Below are positions 54,645 to 61,938 of a DNA stretch of 64,000 nt, piece by piece. The DNA comes from Aquabacterium sp. (GTDB taxonomy: Bacteria; Pseudomonadota; Gammaproteobacteria; Burkholderiales; Burkholderiaceae_C). Every line of letters begins with the position of its first letter. The first letter of the stretch is position 1. The notes beneath the pieces were generated by a model. It did no database searches and was not told the origin of the DNA. It was given only the letters and a program-made list of their open reading frames with translations. A program made the position numbers and the translations under genes. The DNA lies in assembly GCF_030652515.1 (NCBI RefSeq), contig NZ_JAUSAR010000073.1:98726-162725 (forward strand). Direction: 5' to 3'.

Positions 54645-54673
54645 ATCATAGTCAAATTTTGACGTGTCACCAA
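54645..54673 (-). promoter_or_regulatory. Acyl-CoA ligase promoter with palindromic operator
   Basis: On the minus strand, -35 TTGGTG (54668-54673) and -10 TATGAT (54645-54650) are 17 bases apart. The spacer contains the perfect palindrome GTCAAA-T-TTTGAC (54651-54663) touching the -10, a classic repressor position. The predicted start is about 35 bases before the ATG. Confidence 0.6.
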
Positions 54674-54699
54674 CAGGGTGTTTCCGCTTGAGTCGGTGA

Positions 54700-55143
54700 T
54701 CAGCCTGCTGCCACTTGCAGCTTCTGAACCGCCAGCGCGAAGTCGGCGGGCAAACTGGTGGGGCGGCGGGTGACACGGTCCACGTACACATGGACGAAGT
54801 GCCCGCTGGCCGCCGACAAGGGCTGGCCTTCATCGAACAAGCCGATCTCGTAGCGCACGCTGCTGCTGCCAATCTTGGCCACGCGGATGCCGACATCGAC
54901 ATTGCGCGGGAAGGCCAAAGGCGCGAAGTAATTGCAATGCGTCTCGACCACCAGGCCGATCACGCCGCCTTCGTGGATGTCCAGAACACCGGCTTCGATC
55001 AGATAGCGGTTCACCGCCGAATCGAAATAGCTGTAATAGGTGACGTTGTTGACATGCCCGTAGATGTCGTTGTCCATCCAGCGGGTCGAGATGGTGTCAA
55101 AGTGCGCGTAGGCGCTGCGGGGTAGGGGTTGTGCACGTTCCAT
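54700..55143 (-). CDS. Acyl-CoA thioesterase, 4-hydroxybenzoyl-CoA thioesterase (YbgC/FadM) type
   Basis: A 147-residue hot-dog-fold thioesterase that cleaves acyl-CoA to free acid and CoA. TRWMDNDIYGHVNNVTYYSYFDSAVNRYL holds the active-site Asp and the typical HVNN motif, and VETHCNYFAPLAFP follows. The ATG at 55143 gives the family length; an open extension upstream crosses the TetR operator and is rejected. Divergent from the tetR-type gene across 56 bases. Confidence 0.92.
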   Translation of the reverse strand: MERAQPLPRSAYAHFDTISTRWMDNDIYGHVNNVTYYSYFDSAVNRYLIEAGVLDIHEGGVIGLVVETHCNYFAPLAFPRNVDVGIRVAKIGSSSVRYEIGLFDEGQPLSAASGHFVHVYVDRVTRRPTSLPADFALAVQKLQVAAG

Positions 55144-55167
55144 GCAAATGATTATTAACGCTACATT

Positions 55168-55185
55168 ACTGACCAGTCGGTCAGT
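55168..55185. promoter_or_regulatory. TetR-type operator
   Basis: ACTGACCAGTCGGTCAGT has perfect 7-bp arms (ACTGACC/GGTCAGT) with a 4-base centre. It lies midway between the divergent thioesterase and TetR genes, with a TACATT -10-like box just before it on the plus strand. This is the layout of a self-regulated TetR-family repressor. Confidence 0.7.
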
Positions 55186-55199
55186 TACCCACTTCAACC

Positions 55200-55868
55200 T
55201 TGGCTGCCATCAAATCATCCTGCCCTGTGACCTCGCTGATCCAATCCGTTGGATCGGGGCGTCAGCGCCGCAAGGCGGCCCGGCCTCAAGAACTGCTGGA
55301 GGCCGCCCTGACGCTGTTCGTCGAGAAAGGCTTTGCCGCCACGCGCACCGAAGAGGTCGCGCGGCTGGCCGGGGTGTCCAAAGGCACCTTGTACCTGTAC
55401 TACCCCAGCAAGGAAGAGCTGTTCAAAGCCGTGGTGCGCACCCACTTGGTCGAAGTCATCGCCGAGGGCAGCGGCATCGTCGAGCAGTTCGAAGGCCCCA
55501 CGTCCGAACTGCTCCACCTGCTGGCCCACACCTGGTGGTCTCGCGTGGGCGCGTCGAAAGCTTCAGGGATCATGCTGGTCATCATCACCGAGGCCAACAA
55601 CTTCCCTGACTTGATCCAGTTCTACATGGACGAAGTGGTGGCGCCCGCACATGCCATGCTGACCAAGGCCGTGCAGCGCGGCATGGACCGTGGCGAGTTC
55701 CGCGACATGGACGTGAGCGCCGTGGTCCATGCCCTGATCGCGCCGGTGCACTTCCTGGTGCTTTACCGGCATTGCTCGGCGGCCTGCTCGGTCAACCCGG
55801 TGCCCCTGGACCCACCCCAGTTCATTGCCACGCAAATCGAGCTCTTGCTTCGCGGTTTGGTGAAATGA
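55200..55868 (+). CDS. TetR/AcrR family transcriptional regulator
   Basis: A repressor of 222 residues if the TTG at 55200 is used, or 213 from GTG 55227; no ATG or ribosome site is available near the start, and an in-frame stop at 55170 limits the choice. The HTH is clear: RPQELLEAALTLFVEKGFAATRTEEVARLAGVSKGTLYLYYPSKEELFKAVV. The C-terminal ligand domain (about 75-220) has the TetR_C pattern seen in fatty-acid regulators. It likely controls the divergent thioesterase, perhaps responding to acyl-CoA; that ligand is inferred from neighbours. Confidence 0.9.
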   Translation: MAAIKSSCPVTSLIQSVGSGRQRRKAARPQELLEAALTLFVEKGFAATRTEEVARLAGVSKGTLYLYYPSKEELFKAVVRTHLVEVIAEGSGIVEQFEGPTSELLHLLAHTWWSRVGASKASGIMLVIITEANNFPDLIQFYMDEVVAPAHAMLTKAVQRGMDRGEFRDMDVSAVVHALIAPVHFLVLYRHCSAACSVNPVPLDPPQFIATQIELLLRGLVK

Positions 55869-55969
55869 CCAAAAATGCGCACCGTTTTCCGTTGTCCGGG
55901 CACTGCAGTTCTTAAAATCCCTGCTTTTTCCCAATATTTAACTTCTCCGACTGCCCCTAGGATGTCCTC

Positions 55970-56623
55970 ATGAACGTCGAACAAGCCCGCTTCAACATGA
56001 TCGAGCAGCAGATCCGCCCCTGGGATGTGCTGGACAGCTCCATCCTGTCCCTCTTGTCCGTCGTGCGCCGCGAAGACTTCGTGCCTGAAGCCCACCGGTC
56101 GCTGGCCTTCATGGACCTGGAAGTGCCGTTGTCTGGCGGCCGGGCCATGCTGGCCCCCAAGCTTGAAGCCCGCCTCGTGCAAGACCTGAACCTGAGCAAA
56201 CGCGACACCGTGCTGCACATCGGCGCAGGCACCGGCTACGTCACCGCCTTGCTGGCCCACAAGGCCCAACGCGTCATCGGACTGGAATCCCAGGCCGACC
56301 TGGTTCAGTTGGCCCGCACCAACCTGCGCCAGGCCAGCGTCAACAACGCCGAGATCGTCCAGTCTGATGGCGTTGAAGGCCTCCTTGCCCAAGCCCCTTT
56401 TGATGCCATCTTGCTGACAGGCTCGGTCGCCAAGGTGCCGCAAACCTTGCTGGACCAACTCAAGGAAGGTGGCCGCCTGCTGGCCATCGTGGGCGACGAG
56501 CCCATCATGCGCGCCCGTTTGTTCACTCGATTGGGCAACGGCCAGTTCAGCAGCGAAGACCTGTTCGACACCACCGCACCTCGGCTGGCAGGCTTTGTCA
56601 TTCCCAGCCGCTTCCACTTCTGA
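55970..56623 (+). CDS. Protein-L-isoaspartate O-methyltransferase family protein
   Basis: A 217-residue class I SAM-dependent methyltransferase of the PCMT family. NMIEQQIRPWDVLDSSILSLLSVVRREDFVPEAHRSLAF is the N-terminal domain, and VLHIGAGTGYVTALLA is the SAM-binding motif. This is the variant commonly found upstream of tolC in Burkholderiales; compared with classical Pcm the N-terminal active-site segment is altered, so repair activity is uncertain. It sits 14 bases before the tolC-like gene, probably one operon. The leader has CCCTAGGA just before the start. Confidence 0.87.
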   Translation: MNVEQARFNMIEQQIRPWDVLDSSILSLLSVVRREDFVPEAHRSLAFMDLEVPLSGGRAMLAPKLEARLVQDLNLSKRDTVLHIGAGTGYVTALLAHKAQRVIGLESQADLVQLARTNLRQASVNNAEIVQSDGVEGLLAQAPFDAILLTGSVAKVPQTLLDQLKEGGRLLAIVGDEPIMRARLFTRLGNGQFSSEDLFDTTAPRLAGFVIPSRFHF

Positions 56624-56637
56624 CAGGATTCAACAAG

Positions 56638-58029
56638 ATGTCCCCGAACTCGAAACGCCCCGCTCTGCGCCCCGTGGTTTGCGCAGCGGCCATTGTGCTG
56701 ATGAGCATGTCCGGCTGGGCCACCGCTCAAGCCCAGCAGGCGCGAGCCCAATCACTGGTGGAACTGTTTCAGGCGGCCAAGAGTTATGACGCTGCCTACC
56801 TGTCGGCCAAATCAGAAGCTGACTCTGCCCAATACAAAGCCGCCCAGGCCGATGCATTGCGCCTGCCCTCGGTGGGCCTGCGTGGCACCATCGACCGCAC
56901 GCACCTGGAGTCCAGTGCACCAGGTGCGGCTGGGGAGGCCGCCAGCGGCTATGGCACCAAGAAGACCTTGGGCTTGTCGGCCAAGCAGCCGCTCTTCAAC
57001 CGCGGCAATGATGCTGATGTGAGCAAGGGCCAACAAGCCCTGGTCGCCGCACAAGCCAGCCTGAAGTCCGCCGAAGACGACTTGGTCGTGAGGCTCACGC
57101 AGGCCTATTTCGACGTGCTCGCCGCGCAAGACATCCTGGCCACTACGCAGACCAACAAGAAGGCCCTGGCCGAGCAACTGGCCGCGGCCAAGCGCAATTT
57201 TGAAGTCGGCAACGCCACCATCACCGACACCCGCGAAGCCCAGGCCCGCTTTGACCTGGCGGGTGCCCAGGAGATCGCCGCCACCAATGATTTGCGCGTC
57301 AAAGGCCTGTCACTGGACCAGTTGGTGGGACAGATCGACGTCAAGCCCCGCCCTTTGATGACGCCCGTGAACCTGCCCGTGCTGATGCCCGCCTCGGTTG
57401 ATGAATGGACATCACAAACCGCCCAGTCGCCCACCATCCGCAAGGCTGAAGTGGCGCTGGCACTGGCCAAACTGGACACGGCCAAGGCCCGGGCTGGTCA
57501 CATGCCCACCTTGGACGCCACCGCCTCCATCGTGAACACCGACATCGACAGCAATGCCCCGGGCGCTTCTGCAGCCCAGGTCGCTGGCAGCGCTGGCACC
57601 ACCTCCGCCATTGGCCTGGAACTGAACGTGCCTTTGTTCGCTGGCTTTGCCGTGCAAAACCGCATCAAGGAAACACTGGTCGGTGAAGAAAAGGCCGAGC
57701 ACGACCTGGACAACGCCAAGCGCACCATCAACCTGAGCACACGCCAAGCCTTCCTGGTGGTTCAGTCTGGCATGGTGCAGGTCAAGGCCTATGAGGCCGC
57801 TGAAAGCTCGGCCAAGCTGGCGCTGGAGGCCACGCAACTGGGCTACCGCGTCGGCGTGCGCATCAACAAGGATGTGCTCGATGCGCAGAACCTGGTGGCC
57901 AACACCCAGAAGGACCTCTACAAGGCCCGCTATGACGTGCTGGTGGCCAGCATGAAACTGCGCCAGGCCAGCGGCACCCTCAAGCCCGAAGACCTGGACA
58001 TGTTCAACAAACTGCTGGCACCGCAGTGA
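56638..58029 (+). CDS. tolC: TolC family outer-membrane channel protein
   Basis: A 463-residue outer-membrane efflux/secretion channel. The signal peptide covers about 1-34 (ending ATAQAQQARA). Two OEP repeats follow with SLVELFQAAKSYDAAYLSAKSE at the start, LTQAYFDVLAAQDILATTQ in the first coiled coil and LELNVPLFAGFAVQNRIKE at the start of the second half. It ends with MKLRQASGTLKPEDLDMFN. The length fits E. coli TolC (471 mature). Terminated by a strong hairpin at 58058. It is the export duct for tripartite pumps or type I secretion; no pump genes are adjacent. Confidence 0.93.
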   Translation: MSPNSKRPALRPVVCAAAIVLMSMSGWATAQAQQARAQSLVELFQAAKSYDAAYLSAKSEADSAQYKAAQADALRLPSVGLRGTIDRTHLESSAPGAAGEAASGYGTKKTLGLSAKQPLFNRGNDADVSKGQQALVAAQASLKSAEDDLVVRLTQAYFDVLAAQDILATTQTNKKALAEQLAAAKRNFEVGNATITDTREAQARFDLAGAQEIAATNDLRVKGLSLDQLVGQIDVKPRPLMTPVNLPVLMPASVDEWTSQTAQSPTIRKAEVALALAKLDTAKARAGHMPTLDATASIVNTDIDSNAPGASAAQVAGSAGTTSAIGLELNVPLFAGFAVQNRIKETLVGEEKAEHDLDNAKRTINLSTRQAFLVVQSGMVQVKAYEAAESSAKLALEATQLGYRVGVRINKDVLDAQNLVANTQKDLYKARYDVLVASMKLRQASGTLKPEDLDMFNKLLAPQ

Positions 58030-58057
58030 CCCTGCACCAACAGCTTTGACAATCACC

Positions 58058-58083
58058 AAGCCCGCCTCGTGCGGGCTTTTTCT
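58058..58083 (+). terminator. Rho-independent terminator after the tolC-like gene
   Basis: AGCCCGC (58059-58065) pairs with GCGGGCT (58071-58077) with a 5-base loop, followed by a T run (58077-58081). It lies 29 bases past the tolC stop. Confidence 0.85.
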
Positions 58084-58099
58084 TGGCCCCTAGTTTGTC

Positions 58100-58145
58100 G
58101 GGGGCCTGCCCCCTAGCCCTAGGGACCAGGATGAAGTTAGGGGTA
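58100..58145. promoter_or_regulatory. Palindrome-rich leader of the secreted-protein genes
   Basis: This stretch holds GGGGG-CCTG-CCCCC (58100-58113), the palindrome CCCTAGGG (58117-58124) and AGGGGTA (58139-58145). CCCTAGGG also occurs 40 bases before the lipoprotein gene at 17731, and AGGGGTA before cyoA. These may be binding sites for a shared regulator; unproven. Confidence 0.35.
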
Positions 58146-58236
58146 TGGCGCCACCTTGAATGACCAGACATTGCGGCCATCCGATCAAGAACCTGGTCGG
58201 TGTCACACAACCATCAAGTCATCAACGGAGCAACCC

Positions 58237-58893
58237 ATGACACATGCCTACCAACGCCTCGCCGCAGGCGCCCTCTTCAGCCTGGCGGCCATCACCAACG
58301 CCATGGCCGTCGATGGCGTCGAAACCTTCACCAGCGGCAGCAGCTTCTTCAAGCGCGTGGTCACCAACACCAACCCGCAGACCACGAGCACCACGGTGTT
58401 CCAGGACCTGCCCTCGGCGGGCACCACGATCTTCGTGCCCCCCCAGACGGCCGTGCTCGTGAGCGCACGGTTCGATGCTGAAGCTCGCTGCAGCAACACC
58501 GGCAACACCGCGCAAGACTGGTGCGAAGCGCAGATCCTGATCGGCGGCGTTGAAGGCAGCCCTCAAGCCAGCACCAACGGCCCGGACACCTACTCGCTCA
58601 AGAGCACCAATGCTGGCAGTGAAACCACCGCGTCGTGGGCCGCGCAAAGCTTCAGCCGCCACCGCTGCATCCGCAACACCTCCACCGCCCCCATGGCCGT
58701 GAACGTGAAAGTGCAGTGGAAGGTGACCAACTTTGGTGGCGCCGCCGCGGTCCCCGACTTCTGGATTGACGACTCCGCGCTGGCCATCGACATGTCGCGC
58801 GACTGCACCGTCACCAGCCCCGTTGGCACCGCCGCTTTCGGTGCAGCGGCCAAGGGCCTCTCCGCCTCTGATTCTCAATCCAACGTCAAGTAA
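58237..58893 (+). CDS. Secreted protein of unknown function
   Basis: A 218-residue exported protein: signal peptide about 1-24 (MTHAYQRLAAGALFSLAAITNAMA), then a beta-rich, Thr/Ser-rich mature part with Cys in EARCSN, DWCEAQ, RHRCIRN and SRDCTV, giving likely two disulfides. No PEP-CTERM signal and no family I recognise. The ATG at 58237 follows GGAG; an upstream extension to 58156 has no signal. It is six bases ahead of a PEP-CTERM gene, so the pair is probably one operon and may act together at the cell surface. Confidence 0.75.
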   Translation: MTHAYQRLAAGALFSLAAITNAMAVDGVETFTSGSSFFKRVVTNTNPQTTSTTVFQDLPSAGTTIFVPPQTAVLVSARFDAEARCSNTGNTAQDWCEAQILIGGVEGSPQASTNGPDTYSLKSTNAGSETTASWAAQSFSRHRCIRNTSTAPMAVNVKVQWKVTNFGGAAAVPDFWIDDSALAIDMSRDCTVTSPVGTAAFGAAAKGLSASDSQSNVK

Positions 58894-58899
58894 ACCATC

Positions 58900-59583
58900 A
58901 TGAAACACACCACACACTTCCAACGTCTGGCCGCCGCTTCGCTGCTGGCCATGGCCGCAGCCAGCGGCGCCCACGCTGCCAACGTCACCCTCTTCGGTGA
59001 CCGCGCTGCCTTCCTCACCGCCATTGGCGCAGCGCCTGTGGTCACGCAAGATTTCGAATCCTTCGCGGACGGCGCCAACATGGCGGGCGTGGACATCCTG
59101 CCCGGCGTGACGGTCTCGACCAACCTGGCCAACCTGGAGGTCTTCCAGGGCTCGGGCGACAAGGAACTGTTCGCCACCTCGCGCGACCTGCCTGAGGCCC
59201 AGTACCACATCAACATGAGCAGCGCCTACAAGTCGATTGGCTTTGACATCGACGCCTTCGACCCTGGCACGCCTGGCCCTGGTTTTCTGGATTTCTACTT
59301 CGCCGATGGCGACACCACCTACCAGGGCATCCCGGTGCTGCCTTTGAATGCCACTGAAAACGACCCATTGTTCCAAGGGATCATCAGCGACACCGCCATC
59401 ACCAAGATCGTCTGGCGCGAAGGCCCCGAGGTGGGTGGCATCAACTGCTGCGAAGAGACGGCGCTGGACAACTTCGTGGCAGTGCAAGCCGTGCCGGAAC
59501 CCAGCACGACCTTGATGCTGCTGGGTGGTCTGGGGATGATTGGTTTGCCTGCAGTACGGCGCAGGATCGGCCTGATGCGCTGA
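58900..59583 (+). CDS. PEP-CTERM sorting domain protein
   Basis: A 227-residue exported protein with a signal peptide (about 1-26, ending GAHA) and a beta-sandwich-like body starting ANVTLFGDRAAFLTAIG. The body has DFESFADGANM and SIGFDIDAFDPG, as in other PEP-CTERM proteins. The C-terminal signal has VPEPS, a hydrophobic helix and a VRRRIG end. A Cys pair occurs in GGINCCEET. Exosortase is expected elsewhere in the genome. Followed by a strong terminator. Confidence 0.88.
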   Translation: MKHTTHFQRLAAASLLAMAAASGAHAANVTLFGDRAAFLTAIGAAPVVTQDFESFADGANMAGVDILPGVTVSTNLANLEVFQGSGDKELFATSRDLPEAQYHINMSSAYKSIGFDIDAFDPGTPGPGFLDFYFADGDTTYQGIPVLPLNATENDPLFQGIISDTAITKIVWREGPEVGGINCCEETALDNFVAVQAVPEPSTTLMLLGGLGMIGLPAVRRRIGLMR

Positions 59584-59609
59584 GTGCGTCATCACGCTCG
59601 ACCATGAGA

Positions 59610-59650
59610 AAAGCCTGTGTTGTCAGTTTGCTAACAACACAGGCTTTCTG
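59610..59650 (+). terminator. Rho-independent terminator after PEP-CTERM gene
   Basis: A perfect 14-bp stem, AAAGCCTGTGTTGT (59610-59623) with ACAACACAGGCTTT (59634-59647), and a short T-rich tail. The A-rich left flank means it may also work for the tRNA-Thr transcript arriving from the other side. Confidence 0.85.
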
Positions 59651-59652
59651 TT

Positions 59653-59728
59653 TGGTGCCGCTTGTCGGATTCGAACTGACGACCTACCGCTTACAAGGCG
59701 GTTGCTCTACCAACTGAGCTAAAGCGGC
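59653..59728 (-). tRNA. tRNA-Thr (anticodon TGT)
   Basis: A full 76-nt cloverleaf on the minus strand: acceptor GCCGCTT with AAGCGGC, D arm GCTC/GAGC, anticodon stem CCGCC/GGCGG-like with loop CTTGTAA (anticodon TGT), T arm with TTCGAAT, discriminator A and encoded CCA. The acceptor is perfectly paired. It stands between a PEP-CTERM gene and sspB. Confidence 0.95.
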
Positions 59729-59773
59729 GAAGACTGGCAAGGGCCGCATTGTACTGCGCCCCAGCCTTCAATT

Positions 59774-60406
59774 TCACTTCACGCGGCGCAAAGCTGGACG
59801 ACCTGAGGGTGGCGGCGAATCCGGAGGAGGTTCATCACCTTCGGAACTGACGATGCTGACAGGTGACAAGGCCTTGGTGGGGCTTTTGTCTTCCGCCTTG
59901 GAAGATGCCTTGCCACTGCTGGCACGCTCTTTCTCTTTCGCCGGAGCAGCACGCGGCGTTCTGGCCAGGCGCAAAGGCGAGGCTGAACGGTCAGCACCAT
60001 CGGCGGCAGGTGCATCACCACCAGCCGCATCGTCGGTGGATTGCTCGTCATCCACACCATCCGATGCGGTTGGAACCGGGAAGGCCATGCCTTGCCCGTT
60101 CTCACGCGCATAGATGGCAATCACATGGTCCACCGGCACCGAGATCTCACGGGCGATGCCACCAAAACGCGCCTTGAACTCCACGAACTCATTGCCCAGT
60201 TGAAGCTGGGTGGTCGCCTCGAAACTGACGTTGAGGACGATTTCGTTGTTCTTGACGTATTCCTGCGGCACCTGCACCGAACGATCCACGTACACGGCCA
60301 GGTAAGGCGTGAAGCCATTGTCGGTGCACCAGTCGTGCAGTGCCCGAATGAGGTAAGGCCTGGTGGACGTGCCCTGGCTGTCTGAATCGATCGGCGTCGT
60401 GGTCAT
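59774..60406 (-). CDS. sspB: ClpXP protease specificity-enhancing factor SspB
   Basis: Adaptor that delivers ssrA-tagged proteins to ClpXP. The 210-residue product has the SspB fold: STRPYLIRALHDWCTDNGFTPYLAVYVD near residues 15-42, NVSFEATTQLQLGNEFVEFKARFGG, and VPVDHVIAIYARENGQGMAF. A long disordered tail (about 112-210, rich in Ala, Ser, Lys) precedes the C-terminal ALRRVK, the usual ClpX-docking position. It is 22 bases downstream of sspA on the same strand. Confidence 0.95.
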   Translation of the reverse strand: MTTTPIDSDSQGTSTRPYLIRALHDWCTDNGFTPYLAVYVDRSVQVPQEYVKNNEIVLNVSFEATTQLQLGNEFVEFKARFGGIAREISVPVDHVIAIYARENGQGMAFPVPTASDGVDDEQSTDDAAGGDAPAADGADRSASPLRLARTPRAAPAKEKERASSGKASSKAEDKSPTKALSPVSIVSSEGDEPPPDSPPPSGRPALRRVK

Positions 60407-60428
60407 AGGATCCGGTGGCCAGTGATGA

Positions 60429-61040
60429 TCACTTGCGCATGACTTTCTCGGACGGTGTGAGCGCCTCGATGTAGGCCGGGCGCGAGAAGATGCGTTCGGC
60501 GTACTTTAACAAGGGCAAGGCGTTCTTCGACAACTCGATGCCGTAGTAATCCAGGCGCCACAGCAGCGGTGCAATGGCCACGTCAAGCATCGAGAAATCG
60601 TCGCCCAGCATGTACTTGTTCTTCAAGAAGATGGGCGCCAGCTGGGTCAGGCGATCGCGGATCTGCGAGCGGGCCTTTTCCAGTTGCTTGTCGTTGCCCT
60701 TGATGCCACGGCCTTCCAGCACGTTGACGTGGGCGAACAACTCCTTCTCAAAGTTGAGCAGGAACAGGCGAACTCGCGCGCGCGCCACCGGATCACCCGG
60801 CATCAGTTGAGGGTGCGGGAAGCGCTCATCAATGTACTCATTGATGATGTGCGATTCGTACAGGATCAGGTCGCGCTCAACGAGGATGGGCACCTCGTTG
60901 TAGGGGTTCATCAGCGCGATGTCTTCCGGTTTGGCGAAAATATCAACATCCCGGATCTCGAAATCCATGCCCTTCTCGAACAGCACAAAGCGGCAGCGGT
61001 GCGAGTAGGGGCAGGTCGTTCCGGAGTAAAGCACCATCAT
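60429..61040 (-). CDS. sspA: Stringent starvation protein A (GST fold)
   Basis: RNA-polymerase-associated glutathione-transferase-like protein that acts in stationary phase and acid stress. The 203-residue product starts MMVLYSGTTCPYSHRCRFVLFEKGMDFE, the exact family start, with PYNEVPILVERDLILYESHIINEYIDERFPHPQLMP following. The C-terminal helical domain has LGDDFSMLDVAIAPLLWRL. The order petABC-sspA-sspB is common in beta- and gammaproteobacteria. A GAGGAG ribosome site lies before the double ATG. Confidence 0.96.
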   Translation of the reverse strand: MMVLYSGTTCPYSHRCRFVLFEKGMDFEIRDVDIFAKPEDIALMNPYNEVPILVERDLILYESHIINEYIDERFPHPQLMPGDPVARARVRLFLLNFEKELFAHVNVLEGRGIKGNDKQLEKARSQIRDRLTQLAPIFLKNKYMLGDDFSMLDVAIAPLLWRLDYYGIELSKNALPLLKYAERIFSRPAYIEALTPSEKVMRK

Positions 61041-61086
61041 GGCGGAGGACTCCTCAGTGACAAAAAACTAGTGGGGTGCAAGCACC

Positions 61087-61135
61087 GAAAAAATGAGCAA
61101 GCGCAGTGGCCGCCGATCAGGACAACCACTGCGCT
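61087..61135 (-). terminator. Terminator after cytochrome c1 gene
   Basis: AGCGCAGTGG (61100-61109) pairs with CCACTGCGCT (61126-61135), a 10-bp stem with a 16-base loop. On the minus strand a run of six T begins six bases after the stem. It separates petABC from sspA. Confidence 0.65.
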
Positions 61136-61151
61136 CAAGGCTGTTAAAGCT

Positions 61152-61916
61152 TTACTTCACGTCTTTCCAGAAAGACGCATTCAAGCGCCAGGCAATGACG
61201 AAGAAGATGCTCAGGAAAATCAACACGCCCACACCGATGCGAACGCGTTGACCCTGGATGGGCTCGCCCATCCATTGCAGGTAGGCCACCAGATCGGCCA
61301 TCTGGCTGTCAAACTCCTGGGGTTTGAGCGTGCCATCGGTCAATTGCTCGAAGCCTTCGAATCTGTGGATTTTCTTGGCAGGATCGTGCGGATCTTGCGC
61401 TTCCACGAACTTGGCTGCACGCTGGCCCTGCAATTCCCACATCACGTGAGGCATGCCCACGTTGGGAAACACCGTGTTGTTCCAGCCGGTGGGGCGGGCA
61501 TCGTCGCGGTAGAAGCTGCGCAGGTAGGTGTAGAGGTAGTCGGCCCCCGAGCCCGCATGGCTGGCACGCGAACGGGCCACCAAGGTCAGGTCGGGTGGCG
61601 TGGCGCCAAACCAGGTCTTCGCGTCCTTGGCGTCCATCGACACCTTCATGGTTTCGCCGACCTTGTCGGTGGCGAACACCAGGTTTTCCTTGATCTGCTT
61701 TTCAGTCAGGCCAATGTCGCGCAGGCGGTTGTAGCGCATGAACGCGGCAGCGTGGCAGTTCAGGCAGTAGTTGACGAACAGCCGGGCACCATTTTGCAAG
61801 GCGGCCAGGTCGGTCACCCGCTCTTGGGGAAACCGGTCCAGCACCAACTCGGTGCTGGCACGCGCGCCACTCATCAGGGCAAACACGGCCAACAAGGAGG
61901 CAAGGATTTTCTTCAT
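61152..61916 (-). CDS. petC: Cytochrome c1 (bc1 complex)
   Basis: Heme c1 subunit of ubiquinol-cytochrome c reductase. The 254-residue product has a signal peptide (about 1-20), the heme-binding CLNCH (Cys51, Cys54, His55) within LFVNYCLNCHAAAFMRYNRL, and the methionine-ligand region around VGMPHVMW (sixth ligand). A C-terminal membrane anchor (about 225-245) ends FWKDVK. It is downstream of petB by 22 bases and is the last gene of the operon. Confidence 0.95.
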   Translation of the reverse strand: MKKILASLLAVFALMSGARASTELVLDRFPQERVTDLAALQNGARLFVNYCLNCHAAAFMRYNRLRDIGLTEKQIKENLVFATDKVGETMKVSMDAKDAKTWFGATPPDLTLVARSRASHAGSGADYLYTYLRSFYRDDARPTGWNNTVFPNVGMPHVMWELQGQRAAKFVEAQDPHDPAKKIHRFEGFEQLTDGTLKPQEFDSQMADLVAYLQWMGEPIQGQRVRIGVGVLIFLSIFFVIAWRLNASFWKDVK

Positions 61917-61938
61917 GTTGTGTCTCTCCTGCAGGCGG

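Noticed and set aside
61045..61055. GAGGACTCCTC palindrome at the sspA ribosome site
   Set aside because: Arms are five bases with one base between, too tight for an RNA hairpin, and it is explained by the ribosome site itself.
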